Assembly (NCBI RefSeq): GCF_009795715.1 | Contig: NZ_WTCR01000008.1 | Coordinates: 1 to 64,000 of the forward strand | Direction: 5' to 3' | Origin: Labilibaculum euxinicum | GTDB lineage: Bacteria > Bacteroidota > Bacteroidia > Bacteroidales > Marinifilaceae | DNA length: 64,000 bases | Shown here: piece after piece, positions 17,755 through 27,168 of the stretch | Layout of the letters: each line of letters starts with the position of its first letter | Numbering within the stretch: the first letter of the stretch is position 1 | The notes under the pieces: generated by a model | Seen by the model: only the letters and a program-made list of their open reading frames with translations | Told to the model about the DNA's origin: nothing | The model's database searches: none | Position numbers and translations under genes: made by a program

Positions 17755-19437
17755 TTAATTTATCGCACCTTCAATTATAGCGTCAATAGCATCAGAATGT
17801 ACTTCATTACCGGTATTACGATCGAACAATCCGAAACTATTATTACCAGTACCTCCATTATCCCAAATAAAAGGAATCATCCCATTTGCTTTAGCTGCGC
17901 TTGTTACTGTTTTCAAATAATTATTCCTTGATTCGATATGGATTGCTAATGCATCTCCGGTAAGATCTGCACGTAACATGGCTCCGTATTCGCCTAAGAT
18001 TACAGGAACACCTTTATCCACATAGTTGGTTTTCATGGCTCCAAATTGTTCATCTAAATAGTCTTCCTGACCGTAACTGGAAACATCTGTATATCCATCT
18101 CCCCATTGGGTTTTGAAACCGCTTTCCTCCTGTCCGCAAAAATCCCAAGGATCATAATAGTGTACTTCAAGCATTAACCGATCTGCAACTTCATCCGTAG
18201 GCATTTCATGAAAATTAACTCCATGAGCAATATTGGTATTATAAGTTTGAACCACTAAGTTTCGGTAGGCATTCTTTCCTCCTGTAGATCGAACAGCATC
18301 AACAAATTTTTGATTAAATGATTGCTGAACAGTAATGTTTTCGGTTGAAGGTGTGCCATAATCAGCATGTACTTCATTGGTTCCTGCAAATAGTAAGTGC
18401 TCATCATATTCTCTGAAATACACAGCAATTTGCTGCCAAAGGGCATATTGTTCTTTATTTACTTCGTCTTGTTTATCGAAAGTTGGATTGTTCTCTAACC
18501 ATCCCCCATCCCAATGAATGTTTAAGATGGCATACATTTCATTTTCGTAACAATAATCAACAACCTCTTTTACTCTGGCAAACCAAGCATCCGAAACCCT
18601 GTAAGTTTCTCTATCTGTAATATAAGCATCCCATGCACATGGAATACGAATGGCATTAAAACCTGCCGCTTTAACTCCATCTATTAGTTGTTTGGAAACA
18701 ACCGGATTTCCCCAACCTGTTTCTCCTCCGGGGACTTCCATAGAGTTCCCAATATTCCATCCTGCTATCATTTTCCCAGCCAAAGTCAGTGCATTACTTT
18801 CAACACCAGTTTCATCTGCAGGAATGTTCAAATCGATTCCACTTTGATTGATTGTGGCAATTTCTGTAATATCATCTAAAGTAAATTTGATGCTGCCTTC
18901 CCGTGCGATAAAAGATTCATTTGCACTTATGATAAAGGTCTGAGATCCATCAACTATACTTTTTAATTCTTTCTTTGCAATCCAATCTCCGTCAACAGCA
19001 ATTTCTACCTTTCCGGATGTTTGAAATTCTATGCTTATTTCCTGAGCATCGGAATTAAGTTCAAATGCACTTTTTGTCAGTAACAATAAATATTCGGGAG
19101 CTTGCACAACAGATATTTCCTTAGTAAGATCACCAGCTCTTACAGTAAGGCTTGCTGCTCTTTCATCGGTGTTGTTATTTGCACTAACAAGTACTTCTAT
19201 TGCGTTAGTTCCTGTTTCTCCGGAATTTGGAGTTACAGTACACCATGATTCTGAACTTTCGATCGTCCAATCCACATTACTTTTAACATGAATGGTTTTT
19301 GTTTCCCCGGCTTTTGCGATATCCAGCTTATCAACAGAAACTACCAATTTCGGATTTATGCTGGTTTCGTCATTTGAACATCCTCCAAAAACCATCAACC
19401 CAATCAAAAAGGAGATTAATATATGGTGCAATTTCAT
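17755..19437 (-). CDS. GH5 endo-glucanase/xyloglucanase with two BACON domains, lipoprotein
   Basis: A 560-residue surface endo-hydrolase. The lipobox FGGC gives acyl-Cys20. Two BACON domains span about residues 30-112 and 113-200. The GH5 barrel begins at IAGWNIGNSME, has the acid/base Glu355 in GTNEVHADY and the nucleophile Glu483 in VILGEYGA. The combination lipoprotein, BACON and GH5 (subfamily 4 type, judged by the GWNIGNSME and HWDGGWLE motifs) is the arrangement of characterised Bacteroides xyloglucan endo-glucanases. It would cut the polysaccharide at the cell surface before SusC/D import. The BACON domains probably act as spacer, not binding modules. Confidence 0.88.
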   Translation of the reverse strand: MKLHHILISFLIGLMVFGGCSNDETSINPKLVVSVDKLDIAKAGETKTIHVKSNVDWTIESSESWCTVTPNSGETGTNAIEVLVSANNNTDERAASLTVRAGDLTKEISVVQAPEYLLLLTKSAFELNSDAQEISIEFQTSGKVEIAVDGDWIAKKELKSIVDGSQTFIISANESFIAREGSIKFTLDDITEIATINQSGIDLNIPADETGVESNALTLAGKMIAGWNIGNSMEVPGGETGWGNPVVSKQLIDGVKAAGFNAIRIPCAWDAYITDRETYRVSDAWFARVKEVVDYCYENEMYAILNIHWDGGWLENNPTFDKQDEVNKEQYALWQQIAVYFREYDEHLLFAGTNEVHADYGTPSTENITVQQSFNQKFVDAVRSTGGKNAYRNLVVQTYNTNIAHGVNFHEMPTDEVADRLMLEVHYYDPWDFCGQEESGFKTQWGDGYTDVSSYGQEDYLDEQFGAMKTNYVDKGVPVILGEYGAMLRADLTGDALAIHIESRNNYLKTVTSAAKANGMIPFIWDNGGTGNNSFGLFDRNTGNEVHSDAIDAIIEGAIN

Positions 19438-19462
19438 TGTTTGTAATTTTGATTATAGAATG

Positions 19463-19486
19463 ATCCCGCCCGCAATGGGGCGGGAT
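19463..19486. other. Intergenic stem-loop between SGBP and GH5
   Basis: ATCCCGCC (19463-19470) and GGCGGGAT (19479-19486) form a GC-rich stem with a short loop in a 72-bp gap between co-directional operon genes. No T-run follows on the minus strand. A role in differential mRNA stability between the Sus-like part and the enzyme part is possible. Confidence 0.5.
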
Positions 19487-19509
19487 AAAATATCTATTAT
19501 AGTTCTAAT

Positions 19510-21501
19510 TTATTGAAGAGGTACAAAAACATAAGTCATTTGAAAAGCATCCTCACCAGAGCGATCAGGATCTCGCAAAGCTTGTAACAACATAGCTTCT
19601 CCATCAATACGGTAAATTGTAAGATCTCCCCAATCCAAGACCATATAATCACAGGTCCATGGGTGAACAACTCCAACAGACATACTTAATTTATTATTAT
19701 CCAAATCAAGTGTCCAAGTGCCGTTTAAATTTACAATATCATCCGTATCCAGAATATCTCCATCTTCAGGAGAACCATTACGAACAAGAGTTTCACCAGA
19801 TGTTTCATCAACATACGTGTAGATTCTGCGATGTTGACTAACAGATACTGTACCGTCTAATTCAAATTTCATACTACCATAGTCAATATCAGCTTCACCT
19901 GCAGCATAATGTTGACCTGGAAGAGGATTATAAGCCCAAGTAGAATAATCTGAAAAAATAACAGGACCTTGTTCAGCTCCCCAGCTAGTAGTTTTATCAT
20001 AGCTGCGCCCGGAATCAACTTTCCATGTACTTCCACAAATAATATTCTTAAGAGCTTCTTCTGGATTCTCTTCTCCACCAGAGCTAGTTGGTTTTAAATG
20101 CAATGCTAAATATTCATCCTTATCAGCTGATCTCATGCCCAACCATATAGCTTCAATATTACCTAATGCATCCTTTTCGGAAACAATAACTCTTAAAGTA
20201 TTCGTCAGATTTTCAGCTTCGCTTGTGCCAAAAGATAACCAACCTCCAACACCTGAGAATACACTCAAAGGTTGACCAAAATCTATATTGTTAGAATCAT
20301 CAATTGTATAATTTCCAACCACAGTTCCGTCTGCAGTTACTAATTCATAATTTCCATCCTTATCCCCTTGCTTAGTTAAGGATAAGTTTATGGATTCAAA
20401 AATAACCTGGTCATATGGAGGTGTCCATGTTGTAAAAGTGAATCCCTCTGGATCACTTCCGTAAGTAGCAACCTCACTTAGTGCACTGCCATCTAATCCA
20501 AACCAATTGTATGGGTAATCCATATCAACTGTCCATGTTTTTGAAACAGTAACTGTTGTTGTTAAATCATTATTAGCATCACCATCATATGGTGGTTCAG
20601 GATCAGGTACATCATCCGGCACATAATTTTCAGCATATTCATCAGAAACAAAATTCCAAACGTACAGGTAATCTCCTTCATCATTTGTTCTTCTAACCCC
20701 AACCATCAACTGATTTTCTGTTAGCTCCAAAATAGCCAAATTCTGGTTCCAGTTAGTTGCATTGGCAATAAAGTTGTTGGAACGAAGAATGGTAGCATCT
20801 GTAGTCGTTATAGTATGATTATCTACATCCAGTGAAAAAGTTCCTATCTCATCAACTCCTTCGGTAACTTTATGTGTAGTTATCTCAGCACCGTCAATCA
20901 GGCTAAAAGTCATTCTACTGTCTTTATCAGCTTCTTCTATAATCCATTCATTACCAACCCATGCAGGAGCCCATCCAACCTTAGCAGTTCCAGCTTGCCA
21001 TTCATCCCAGGTTGTTTGAGGTTCACAATAAGTTAAAGGTCCTGCCGCAAGGCCATAAGAACCATAATCCAGTCGCCACGTTTTTTCATGTCCGACACCT
21101 CCAGTTAAATTAGTCCATAGTATATGATCAACGAAACCAGAATAGAATTCATCAATTACAAATTCTGCTGAATCGGCTGCAAACACAACACCGCCTCTTG
21201 TATTCACACCAAAAAGAACTTTATAAGTACCTGGAAAAGCAATCTTTAATGTATCCTTTTGAGTTTGACTTCTACCTTGAGGATGACTCCATAAAGATTG
21301 ATAGTTTGATTCCATTAAACTTGTCAGATAAACAATATTTGGATTTTCAGTATCATGTGTTATCGTATAGGCTATACCCTCCACCAAATCTTCTGATTTG
21401 ATATCGATTTTTTCCAGATCGTATTTATCAGGTGTACAACTCGTATACACTACAGCTGATAGAATCAGAAATGTTAATAAATTATATAGTTTTTTCATCA
21501 T
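19510..21501 (-). CDS. Candidate surface glycan-binding lipoprotein (SusE/F position)
   Basis: A 663-residue lipoprotein, acyl-Cys22 in VVYTSCTPDK. The N-terminal region (about 30-120) looks like a PKD/Ig-like strand-rich module. Two similar segments follow: TNLTGGVGHEKTWRLDY at about residue 131 and NNDLTTTVTVSKTWTVDMDY near 310, with a third start at GSTWKVDSGRSYDK near 500. That suggests three lipocalin-like or glycan-binding repeats rich in Trp and Tyr. No catalytic motif is seen. Its place just after susD, 18 bp away, is where SGBP-B/SusE-F proteins are encoded, so a non-catalytic surface binding role is inferred. I know no firm family name for the repeats. Confidence 0.65.
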   Translation of the reverse strand: MMKKLYNLLTFLILSAVVYTSCTPDKYDLEKIDIKSEDLVEGIAYTITHDTENPNIVYLTSLMESNYQSLWSHPQGRSQTQKDTLKIAFPGTYKVLFGVNTRGGVVFAADSAEFVIDEFYSGFVDHILWTNLTGGVGHEKTWRLDYGSYGLAAGPLTYCEPQTTWDEWQAGTAKVGWAPAWVGNEWIIEEADKDSRMTFSLIDGAEITTHKVTEGVDEIGTFSLDVDNHTITTTDATILRSNNFIANATNWNQNLAILELTENQLMVGVRRTNDEGDYLYVWNFVSDEYAENYVPDDVPDPEPPYDGDANNDLTTTVTVSKTWTVDMDYPYNWFGLDGSALSEVATYGSDPEGFTFTTWTPPYDQVIFESINLSLTKQGDKDGNYELVTADGTVVGNYTIDDSNNIDFGQPLSVFSGVGGWLSFGTSEAENLTNTLRVIVSEKDALGNIEAIWLGMRSADKDEYLALHLKPTSSGGEENPEEALKNIICGSTWKVDSGRSYDKTTSWGAEQGPVIFSDYSTWAYNPLPGQHYAAGEADIDYGSMKFELDGTVSVSQHRRIYTYVDETSGETLVRNGSPEDGDILDTDDIVNLNGTWTLDLDNNKLSMSVGVVHPWTCDYMVLDWGDLTIYRIDGEAMLLQALRDPDRSGEDAFQMTYVFVPLQ

Positions 21502-21519
21502 ATTATATTTTTAAAACTA

Positions 21520-23151
21520 CTACCATCCTGCATTTTGCTTTAAAACACCATTCGAAAGAGTAATTTGTGTATTTGGAATTTGCATAAAACCATTTGTTTT
21601 TTTGATGTTTGCCTCTGTGATTGTAATAAAATCAGACACATTAGCACTTAATACTTCTGTATTATTTTCTGCAATTGCAGCGGCAGCCACATCAATTCCC
21701 TGACGCAATAAATCCCAATATCTGATTCCTTCAAAAGCAAACTCTACCCTACGCTCAGCCATAATGGCTTCCTTTGTTACGGTTTTAGTACCTAAACCTG
21801 CCCGTCCTCTCACTTCATCAAAATATGTTTGAGCCTTTGCACTACCCAATTCAGCAGCCATCAATAAAACATCAGAATAACGCATCACGATAAAATCCTG
21901 AAATTGTGAAATTTGGTTATCACCCTCCCCTAAACCGTCAACAATATTAGTTCCATCAGGAAGGGCAAGAGGTATGTACTTTTTATTACAATATCCAGTA
22001 TATTCCCTCCACTTAGATAGATCAACATCTTCTATCACACCTTCAGAAACCATATCAATAACCGATGCAGTTTTCCGCTGATCATCAGTATCAAAACTCT
22101 GAGCGGTTTTTGGATTTACGGTGCATAATCCCCATCCGTAACCATAAGGCGAAGAAGTAGTTTCTCTTAATCCCATCATCACCAACCATCTATTTCCATC
22201 AACATTACCATTATAATCGGAAGTATAATTGAATTTTTGTGTAAATACTGCTTCAGAGTTTCCTCTTCCGGCCCAAGTACTTGCTAAAGTATTATCTTCA
22301 GATACTGGTGTAGTCGAGGCTGCTTCCCAAAGATTTTTGTATTCCGGAACTAATGAAAAACCTCCTTCGGCAATCACATTATCGAGTCCTGCCAACACAT
22401 AAGCTTTATCAACCACTCCTTCTAAATCGGCAGTACCATAATAACCGGTGTAAAATAAGAATACTCTTCCCAACACAGCTTTTGCAGCCCATTGAGTAGC
22501 CCGTCCGTCATTTGCTGTCGCCCATGAAGGGGAATAAGCCGGCTGATTAATATTTTCAGCAGCAAACTTTAAATCTTCAGCAATTATTTTATAAATAGCT
22601 GCAGGTTCCGATTGAGGCACATTATCGGTAGTTGGTTCAAGCAACAAGGGCACTTTATTGAACAATCGTGCCAAATCGAAATACAATAACGCACGTAAAT
22701 AACGAGTTTCACCTTCAATTCTGTTACGAGTATCTTCCTTGCCCTCCCAACTAATATCATCCAGCTTCGCTAACAACTTATTGCAACGAAAAATTCCTGC
22801 ATAATAAGATTTCCATGTCTCGTTAAAGATATCGTTGTAAGAAGGTGCCTGACTTAGATCAAACCGATCCAAAAGCTGATTATTTCTATCGTCTCCTGCA
22901 CCTGCACCACCAAAACATTCATCCGACAGAAGCTCTGAAGCTACATAGAAAGCAGTTCCGCCATCAGATGTTGTTCTTTGATATCCATCGTAACAACCAA
23001 CTAAAGCCATTTCAAAATCAGCCTCCGTTTTGTAAAAATTACTATCAAAAATAGAGGTTTCCGGTTCTACATCCAGAAATGATTCTGAGCAAGAGAATAA
23101 GCCCAGACTCAGCATTCCAAATGTTAGAATATTTAATTTTATTTTGTTCAT
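21520..23151 (-). CDS. susD: SusD/RagB-family glycan-binding lipoprotein
   Basis: A 543-residue SusD-like outer-membrane lipoprotein that caps the partner SusC channel and binds oligosaccharide. Acyl-Cys21 lies in LFSCSESFLDVEPE, the classical SusD start. The TPR-rich core has ETRYLRALLYFDLARLFNKVPLL and the conserved C-terminal block ERRVEFAFEGIRYWDLLRQG. It ends 18 bp before the next gene and starts 21 bp after susC, so it is translated from the same transcript. Family assignment is firm; the ligand is inferred from the enzymes downstream. Confidence 0.95.
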   Translation of the reverse strand: MNKIKLNILTFGMLSLGLFSCSESFLDVEPETSIFDSNFYKTEADFEMALVGCYDGYQRTTSDGGTAFYVASELLSDECFGGAGAGDDRNNQLLDRFDLSQAPSYNDIFNETWKSYYAGIFRCNKLLAKLDDISWEGKEDTRNRIEGETRYLRALLYFDLARLFNKVPLLLEPTTDNVPQSEPAAIYKIIAEDLKFAAENINQPAYSPSWATANDGRATQWAAKAVLGRVFLFYTGYYGTADLEGVVDKAYVLAGLDNVIAEGGFSLVPEYKNLWEAASTTPVSEDNTLASTWAGRGNSEAVFTQKFNYTSDYNGNVDGNRWLVMMGLRETTSSPYGYGWGLCTVNPKTAQSFDTDDQRKTASVIDMVSEGVIEDVDLSKWREYTGYCNKKYIPLALPDGTNIVDGLGEGDNQISQFQDFIVMRYSDVLLMAAELGSAKAQTYFDEVRGRAGLGTKTVTKEAIMAERRVEFAFEGIRYWDLLRQGIDVAAAAIAENNTEVLSANVSDFITITEANIKKTNGFMQIPNTQITLSNGVLKQNAGW

Positions 23152-23172
23152 AATTCTAAATCTTTATCAACA

Positions 23173-26100
23173 TTAAAACTTAAGATTAACACCAATCAGG
23201 AAAGTACGAGGACGTGGGTAATATCCTAAATCGACCCCTGACACCCAACTTTGTGTTCCATATCCTATTTCCGGATCCATACCATCATACTTTGTAAAAG
23301 TAAATGCGTTTTGAACAGCAGCATATAATCGCAGCTGACTGAATAATTTGTTTTTAGTCAATCTGCTAAAATCATATCCCAAAGCAATATTACTAATGCG
23401 TAAGAAGTCTCCATTTTGTATATAAAGGTCTGAGAATTGCCAGTTTACATTGGTTTCTGTAACACGCGGCATGTTATTGGATGTTCCTTCGCCAGTCCAG
23501 CGCTGCAATACAGCTGTTGTGTAATTAGCCTTCTTATTCCCCTGGTTCCGGTACGACTGTACAATTTCATTCCCCACAACACCATTAGCAGAAATTGCCA
23601 AATCAAATCCTTTGTAGTCCAAACTAAGATTAAAACCATAAGTCAAATCAGGAATACCACTACCCAAATCTACTTTATCGTCAGAATTTACGATTCCATC
23701 TTTATCCTGATCTACATATTTTACATCACCTGGTTTTACATCGTCCTGCAAAATTCCATTTCCCGCATTTCGCCAAGCTTGTATATCTGCCTCACTTTGG
23801 AATATTCCAGCTGTTGCATAACCCCAGAAATATCCGATGGCATGTCCATTTTCAGCTCTGTAAAACTCCGGTGAATTATCATACAACATATTTGATAAGC
23901 CATGAATAATTCCATCATCAGTAGGGATTTGTCCTACCTCGTTTTTATTATAAGCACCGTTAACACCAATATGATAATTCAAATCTCCAATATTATCAGA
24001 CCATGTTAAGGCCAATTCAATTCCTGTATTTTTCACATTACCTCCATTAATAACAGGAGCAGATGTACCTGCAGTTGCTAAAATTGGTGCTGTTACCAAC
24101 CAGTCTTTGGTTTTTTTCACATAAAAATCTGCATTAACACCGAATCGACTATTCATAAAATAAGCATCGAAACCAATATTGGTTTGTTCCGAGGTCTCCC
24201 ATTTTACAATTGGGTTGGATAATCTGCTTGGATATGCTCCAGGTGTATTTACCAGTGCTGTACCAAACACATAATTAGCAGCTGGATCAGTTCCTGAAAA
24301 ATTGGTTGATGTATTAACAGGTGCTGCATACTGAAAATCATCAATAGACTGGTTACCTACCTGTCCCCAACTTGCTCTTACTTTAAGGAAATCCATCCAG
24401 GTATTAACCGATTCTAAAAATGGTTCATTTGTTGCAACCCAACCTGCTGAAACAGATGGAAAATATCCCCAGCGATTCCCTTTGGTAAATTTCGATGATG
24501 CATCTGCACGTAAAGTCGCATTCAGCATGTATTTTTCTTTGTAGTTGTATCCCAAACGACCGAAATAGGACAGACGACGTGATTTCACCTCTGGTCCACC
24601 TCCAACTGTGCGTTTCTCAATAACTCCTTTTACTTCACCTGTTTCCGGATCTTTATCCAACTCTGCTTGTCCACTTGTGTTATCAAGATAAGCACCTCCG
24701 AAATTGTCGAACTGTGAGAGCAGATCCCAATTTGAACCTTCTAATTTAGTTCCCTGAAAACGAATAACTTCCATACCAGCCAATACATCAAACTTATGTA
24801 CTTCATTAAGATCAAAACTATAACTTGCTGTATTCGTCCAAGTCATGGTATGTCCTTTACTCATGTTTTGATTCACTGTAGTGTGATCATTGTTGTATGA
24901 ATAAATAGAGAACTGATACAATGGTGAATAACTTCGATATTCAGAAGCATAATAGTTAAAACCAAACAATGATTTGATTTTTAAATTTTTAACAGGCTCT
25001 AACTCCGCATAAATATCAGCAAGCATTTTTTGCTGATCGCTGGCATTCTTATTGTTTGTCATTAATGATCCGTAAGGATTACCATCACCGGTATTCCAAG
25101 GAGAATTAGATGTGTCATTGTAAGGACTGCCGTAAATATTGTTATCACTATATACTGGTGATAAAGGAGACGTACCAAATGCACCTCTTAAGCTGTTACT
25201 ATATTGATTCCCAACAGCAACTCCATTATTCTTAATATAATTGAAATTCATATGCTGACCAACCTTTAAAATATTTTCATACAATTTGTGCTCAGTATTA
25301 ACACGAAAGCCATATCGTTCATAGTTTGATACATCTGCACCACCTACAATACCTTCCTGATCAATATAAGATAAGGAAAGAGCATAAACAGAAGCATCTG
25401 TTCCTCCGGTAATTCCAAGTGAATAATTCTCAGTAACAGCATTGTCTGTAAACATTTGATCTACCCAATCAGTATCGGCAGCACCATCAAAAACACTTGC
25501 ATCATACAAAGCTGACCCTGAGTTTAATGCTTGCTCCTGCATCATTGTAATGTATTGATCTCTGTTCAGCATATCAGTGGTTCTTGCTACATTTTGCACA
25601 CCATAATAAGCATCAAAAGAAATTTGTGCTTTTCCAGCTTTCCCCTGTTTTGTAGTAACCAAAACAACACCATTAGCAGCCTGAGAACCATAAATAGCAG
25701 CAGATGCAGCATCTTTTAATACATCCAGACTTTCAATGTCCGAAGCATTTACCGTTGTGATATCTCCCTGAACTCCATCAATAATATAGAGTGGTTGAGA
25801 ATCTCCAACTGTACCAATACCACGAATGGTTACTCTCATGTCTGACCCTGGCTGCCCTGAAGTAGACGCAATATTAACACCGGCCGTTTGACCTTGCATG
25901 GCTTGTAAAGGGTTAGTCGCATTTTGCTTTTGAATTGCATCTCCTTTCATCTGAGAAGTAGCACCAGTCACTAGCTTTTTCTGCTGAACACCATAACCTA
26001 CAACAATAACTTCATCAAGGCTGGATACATCTTCAGCCAATACAATATTTATTACCTGCTGATTGGAGATAAGAACTTCCTGAGATCTAAATCCAATAAA

Positions 26101-26373
26101 AGAAAAAACAACGACATCGTTTTCGTTAACCTGAATAGAGTAGTTTCCATCAATATCGGTAATTCCACCAATTGTAGTTCCTTTTATAACTACATTTGTA
26201 CCCGGTATTGGCGTACCGTCTGTCGCAGATACAACAACACCCGTTATGGTTCGCTCTGTCTGCCCATATGCCACAGTTGCTGAAAGCAACATCAGCGCAA
26301 TTCCAGTAAAAATTAGCAACTGCCTTGATAACGATTGCACCGGAATTTTTAATTTCGCTTTTTTAATCATCAT
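23173..26373 (-). CDS. susC: SusC/RagA-family TonB-dependent transporter
   Basis: A 1066-residue outer-membrane transporter. A long signal region ends near TVAYGQTE. A carboxypeptidase-regulatory-like domain (ITGVVVSATDGTPIPGTNVV) is followed by a TonB-box-like DEVIVVGYG, the plug with NPLQAMQGQTAGV and the LKDAASAAIYGSQAANGVV signature, then the 22-strand barrel with final strand FLIGVNLKF ending in Phe. First gene of the glycan operon. Two adjacent ATG codons open it (MMIKK). It would import oligosaccharides cut by the surface GH5 enzyme. Confidence 0.96.
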   Translation of the reverse strand: MMIKKAKLKIPVQSLSRQLLIFTGIALMLLSATVAYGQTERTITGVVVSATDGTPIPGTNVVIKGTTIGGITDIDGNYSIQVNENDVVVFSFIGFRSQEVLISNQQVINIVLAEDVSSLDEVIVVGYGVQQKKLVTGATSQMKGDAIQKQNATNPLQAMQGQTAGVNIASTSGQPGSDMRVTIRGIGTVGDSQPLYIIDGVQGDITTVNASDIESLDVLKDAASAAIYGSQAANGVVLVTTKQGKAGKAQISFDAYYGVQNVARTTDMLNRDQYITMMQEQALNSGSALYDASVFDGAADTDWVDQMFTDNAVTENYSLGITGGTDASVYALSLSYIDQEGIVGGADVSNYERYGFRVNTEHKLYENILKVGQHMNFNYIKNNGVAVGNQYSNSLRGAFGTSPLSPVYSDNNIYGSPYNDTSNSPWNTGDGNPYGSLMTNNKNASDQQKMLADIYAELEPVKNLKIKSLFGFNYYASEYRSYSPLYQFSIYSYNNDHTTVNQNMSKGHTMTWTNTASYSFDLNEVHKFDVLAGMEVIRFQGTKLEGSNWDLLSQFDNFGGAYLDNTSGQAELDKDPETGEVKGVIEKRTVGGGPEVKSRRLSYFGRLGYNYKEKYMLNATLRADASSKFTKGNRWGYFPSVSAGWVATNEPFLESVNTWMDFLKVRASWGQVGNQSIDDFQYAAPVNTSTNFSGTDPAANYVFGTALVNTPGAYPSRLSNPIVKWETSEQTNIGFDAYFMNSRFGVNADFYVKKTKDWLVTAPILATAGTSAPVINGGNVKNTGIELALTWSDNIGDLNYHIGVNGAYNKNEVGQIPTDDGIIHGLSNMLYDNSPEFYRAENGHAIGYFWGYATAGIFQSEADIQAWRNAGNGILQDDVKPGDVKYVDQDKDGIVNSDDKVDLGSGIPDLTYGFNLSLDYKGFDLAISANGVVGNEIVQSYRNQGNKKANYTTAVLQRWTGEGTSNNMPRVTETNVNWQFSDLYIQNGDFLRISNIALGYDFSRLTKNKLFSQLRLYAAVQNAFTFTKYDGMDPEIGYGTQSWVSGVDLGYYPRPRTFLIGVNLKF

Positions 26374-26405
26374 AGAAATCTGATTTAAATAAAACTCGGT
26401 TATTA

Positions 26406-26447
26406 AACATGTTACAAATATATCGCGGGTCTTACTCCAACATGTTA
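26406..26447 (-). promoter_or_regulatory. susC promoter with paired palindromic sites
   Basis: On the minus strand TATATTTG (26422-26415) matches the TAnnTTTG -7 element, about 42 bp before the susC start. Two identical copies of AACATGTTA, itself nearly palindromic, lie at 26406-26414 and 26439-26447, 33 bp (three helix turns) apart and flanking the element. The spacing suits a dimeric activator such as the AraC domain of the hybrid regulator. No TTTG at the ideal -33 distance is seen, which fits an activator-dependent promoter. Confidence 0.5.
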
Positions 26448-27009
26448 AAATTTGTTAATGATGAGGGTTGAAATGATAACTCATGTGTCATTTATGATAC
26501 AAATTAATGCCGCAGATGTTAATTTACAACAAACCAAAACAATGTATTAAACATTATTAATCAGTACATTACTACACGCAAAACCATTTTTTTTTACCAC
26601 AACATGAAATTTTAACCTTATTAAATTTAGAATTAAGTGCCCCCTTCTGTAGTCCAAGATTCATTGTGACAACTCTTGTAAAACCTTAAATTCATCTTAT
26701 ATAGTAATTCTAAATCATGATAGAAATGGAAAACTTAGATTATTCTTTAATTTTTGAATCTTTAGCAAAACGAATAAAACTGTATCACCTCAGCACAAGT
26801 AACAAGGTTTGATGTGATTGATACGAACTTCTCTTTTTTAGAATCCGAATAAATAACAACTTTCAGATTAATCAATAAACTGCATTCCTTTTTTTTTACT
26901 ATATCAGCACAAACCACTGTAAGTCTAGATTACAATTGAAAGGCACTGAAGAAATCTTTTAATAAATTACATCAGGCAAAACTAATTCTGTGAAAAAAAC
27001 AAATCTGAA
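26448..27009. other. Gene-free divergent region
   Basis: A/T-rich sequence between the divergent glycan and uronate operons. I see no ORF of protein-like composition, no tRNA and no strong hairpin. Runs of eight or more T/A occur near 26588 and 26889. Distal activator sites for susC could lie here but cannot be identified by eye. Confidence 0.4.
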
Positions 27010-27107
27010 TTTGCAATAATTAGAAAACAACACTACCTTCGTGTCCGAACACGGAAATGTTTTAGATTTAAACTTTGAAAAGGTTCTAATTATTTAAACA
27101 ATCGTTT
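27010..27107 (+). promoter_or_regulatory. uxaC operon promoter and two dyads
   Basis: TTTG (27010-27013), 20 nt, then TACCTTCG (27034-27041), one mismatch from the TAnnTTTG consensus with ideal spacing. Immediately at the expected start of transcription lies CGTGT-CCGA-ACACG (27040-27053), a small inverted repeat, and 43 bp further AAACAATCGTTT (27096-27107), which is 10/12 palindromic and has the CG-like centre common in LacI-family operators. Both are candidate sites for the LacI-type regulator encoded at the end of this gene group. Confidence 0.5.
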
Positions 27108-27168
27108 TAAACCTTTTTTTTTTACAAACCACCGTGTGCGAAAACGAAACTTATTTGATACAATATCG

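Noticed and set aside
23437-23874. 145-codon ORF on the plus strand inside susC
   Set aside because: Antisense shadow of a conserved transporter gene.
27136-27168. GTG start for uxaC
   Set aside because: The extra 11 residues do not fit the family; ATG at 27169 does.
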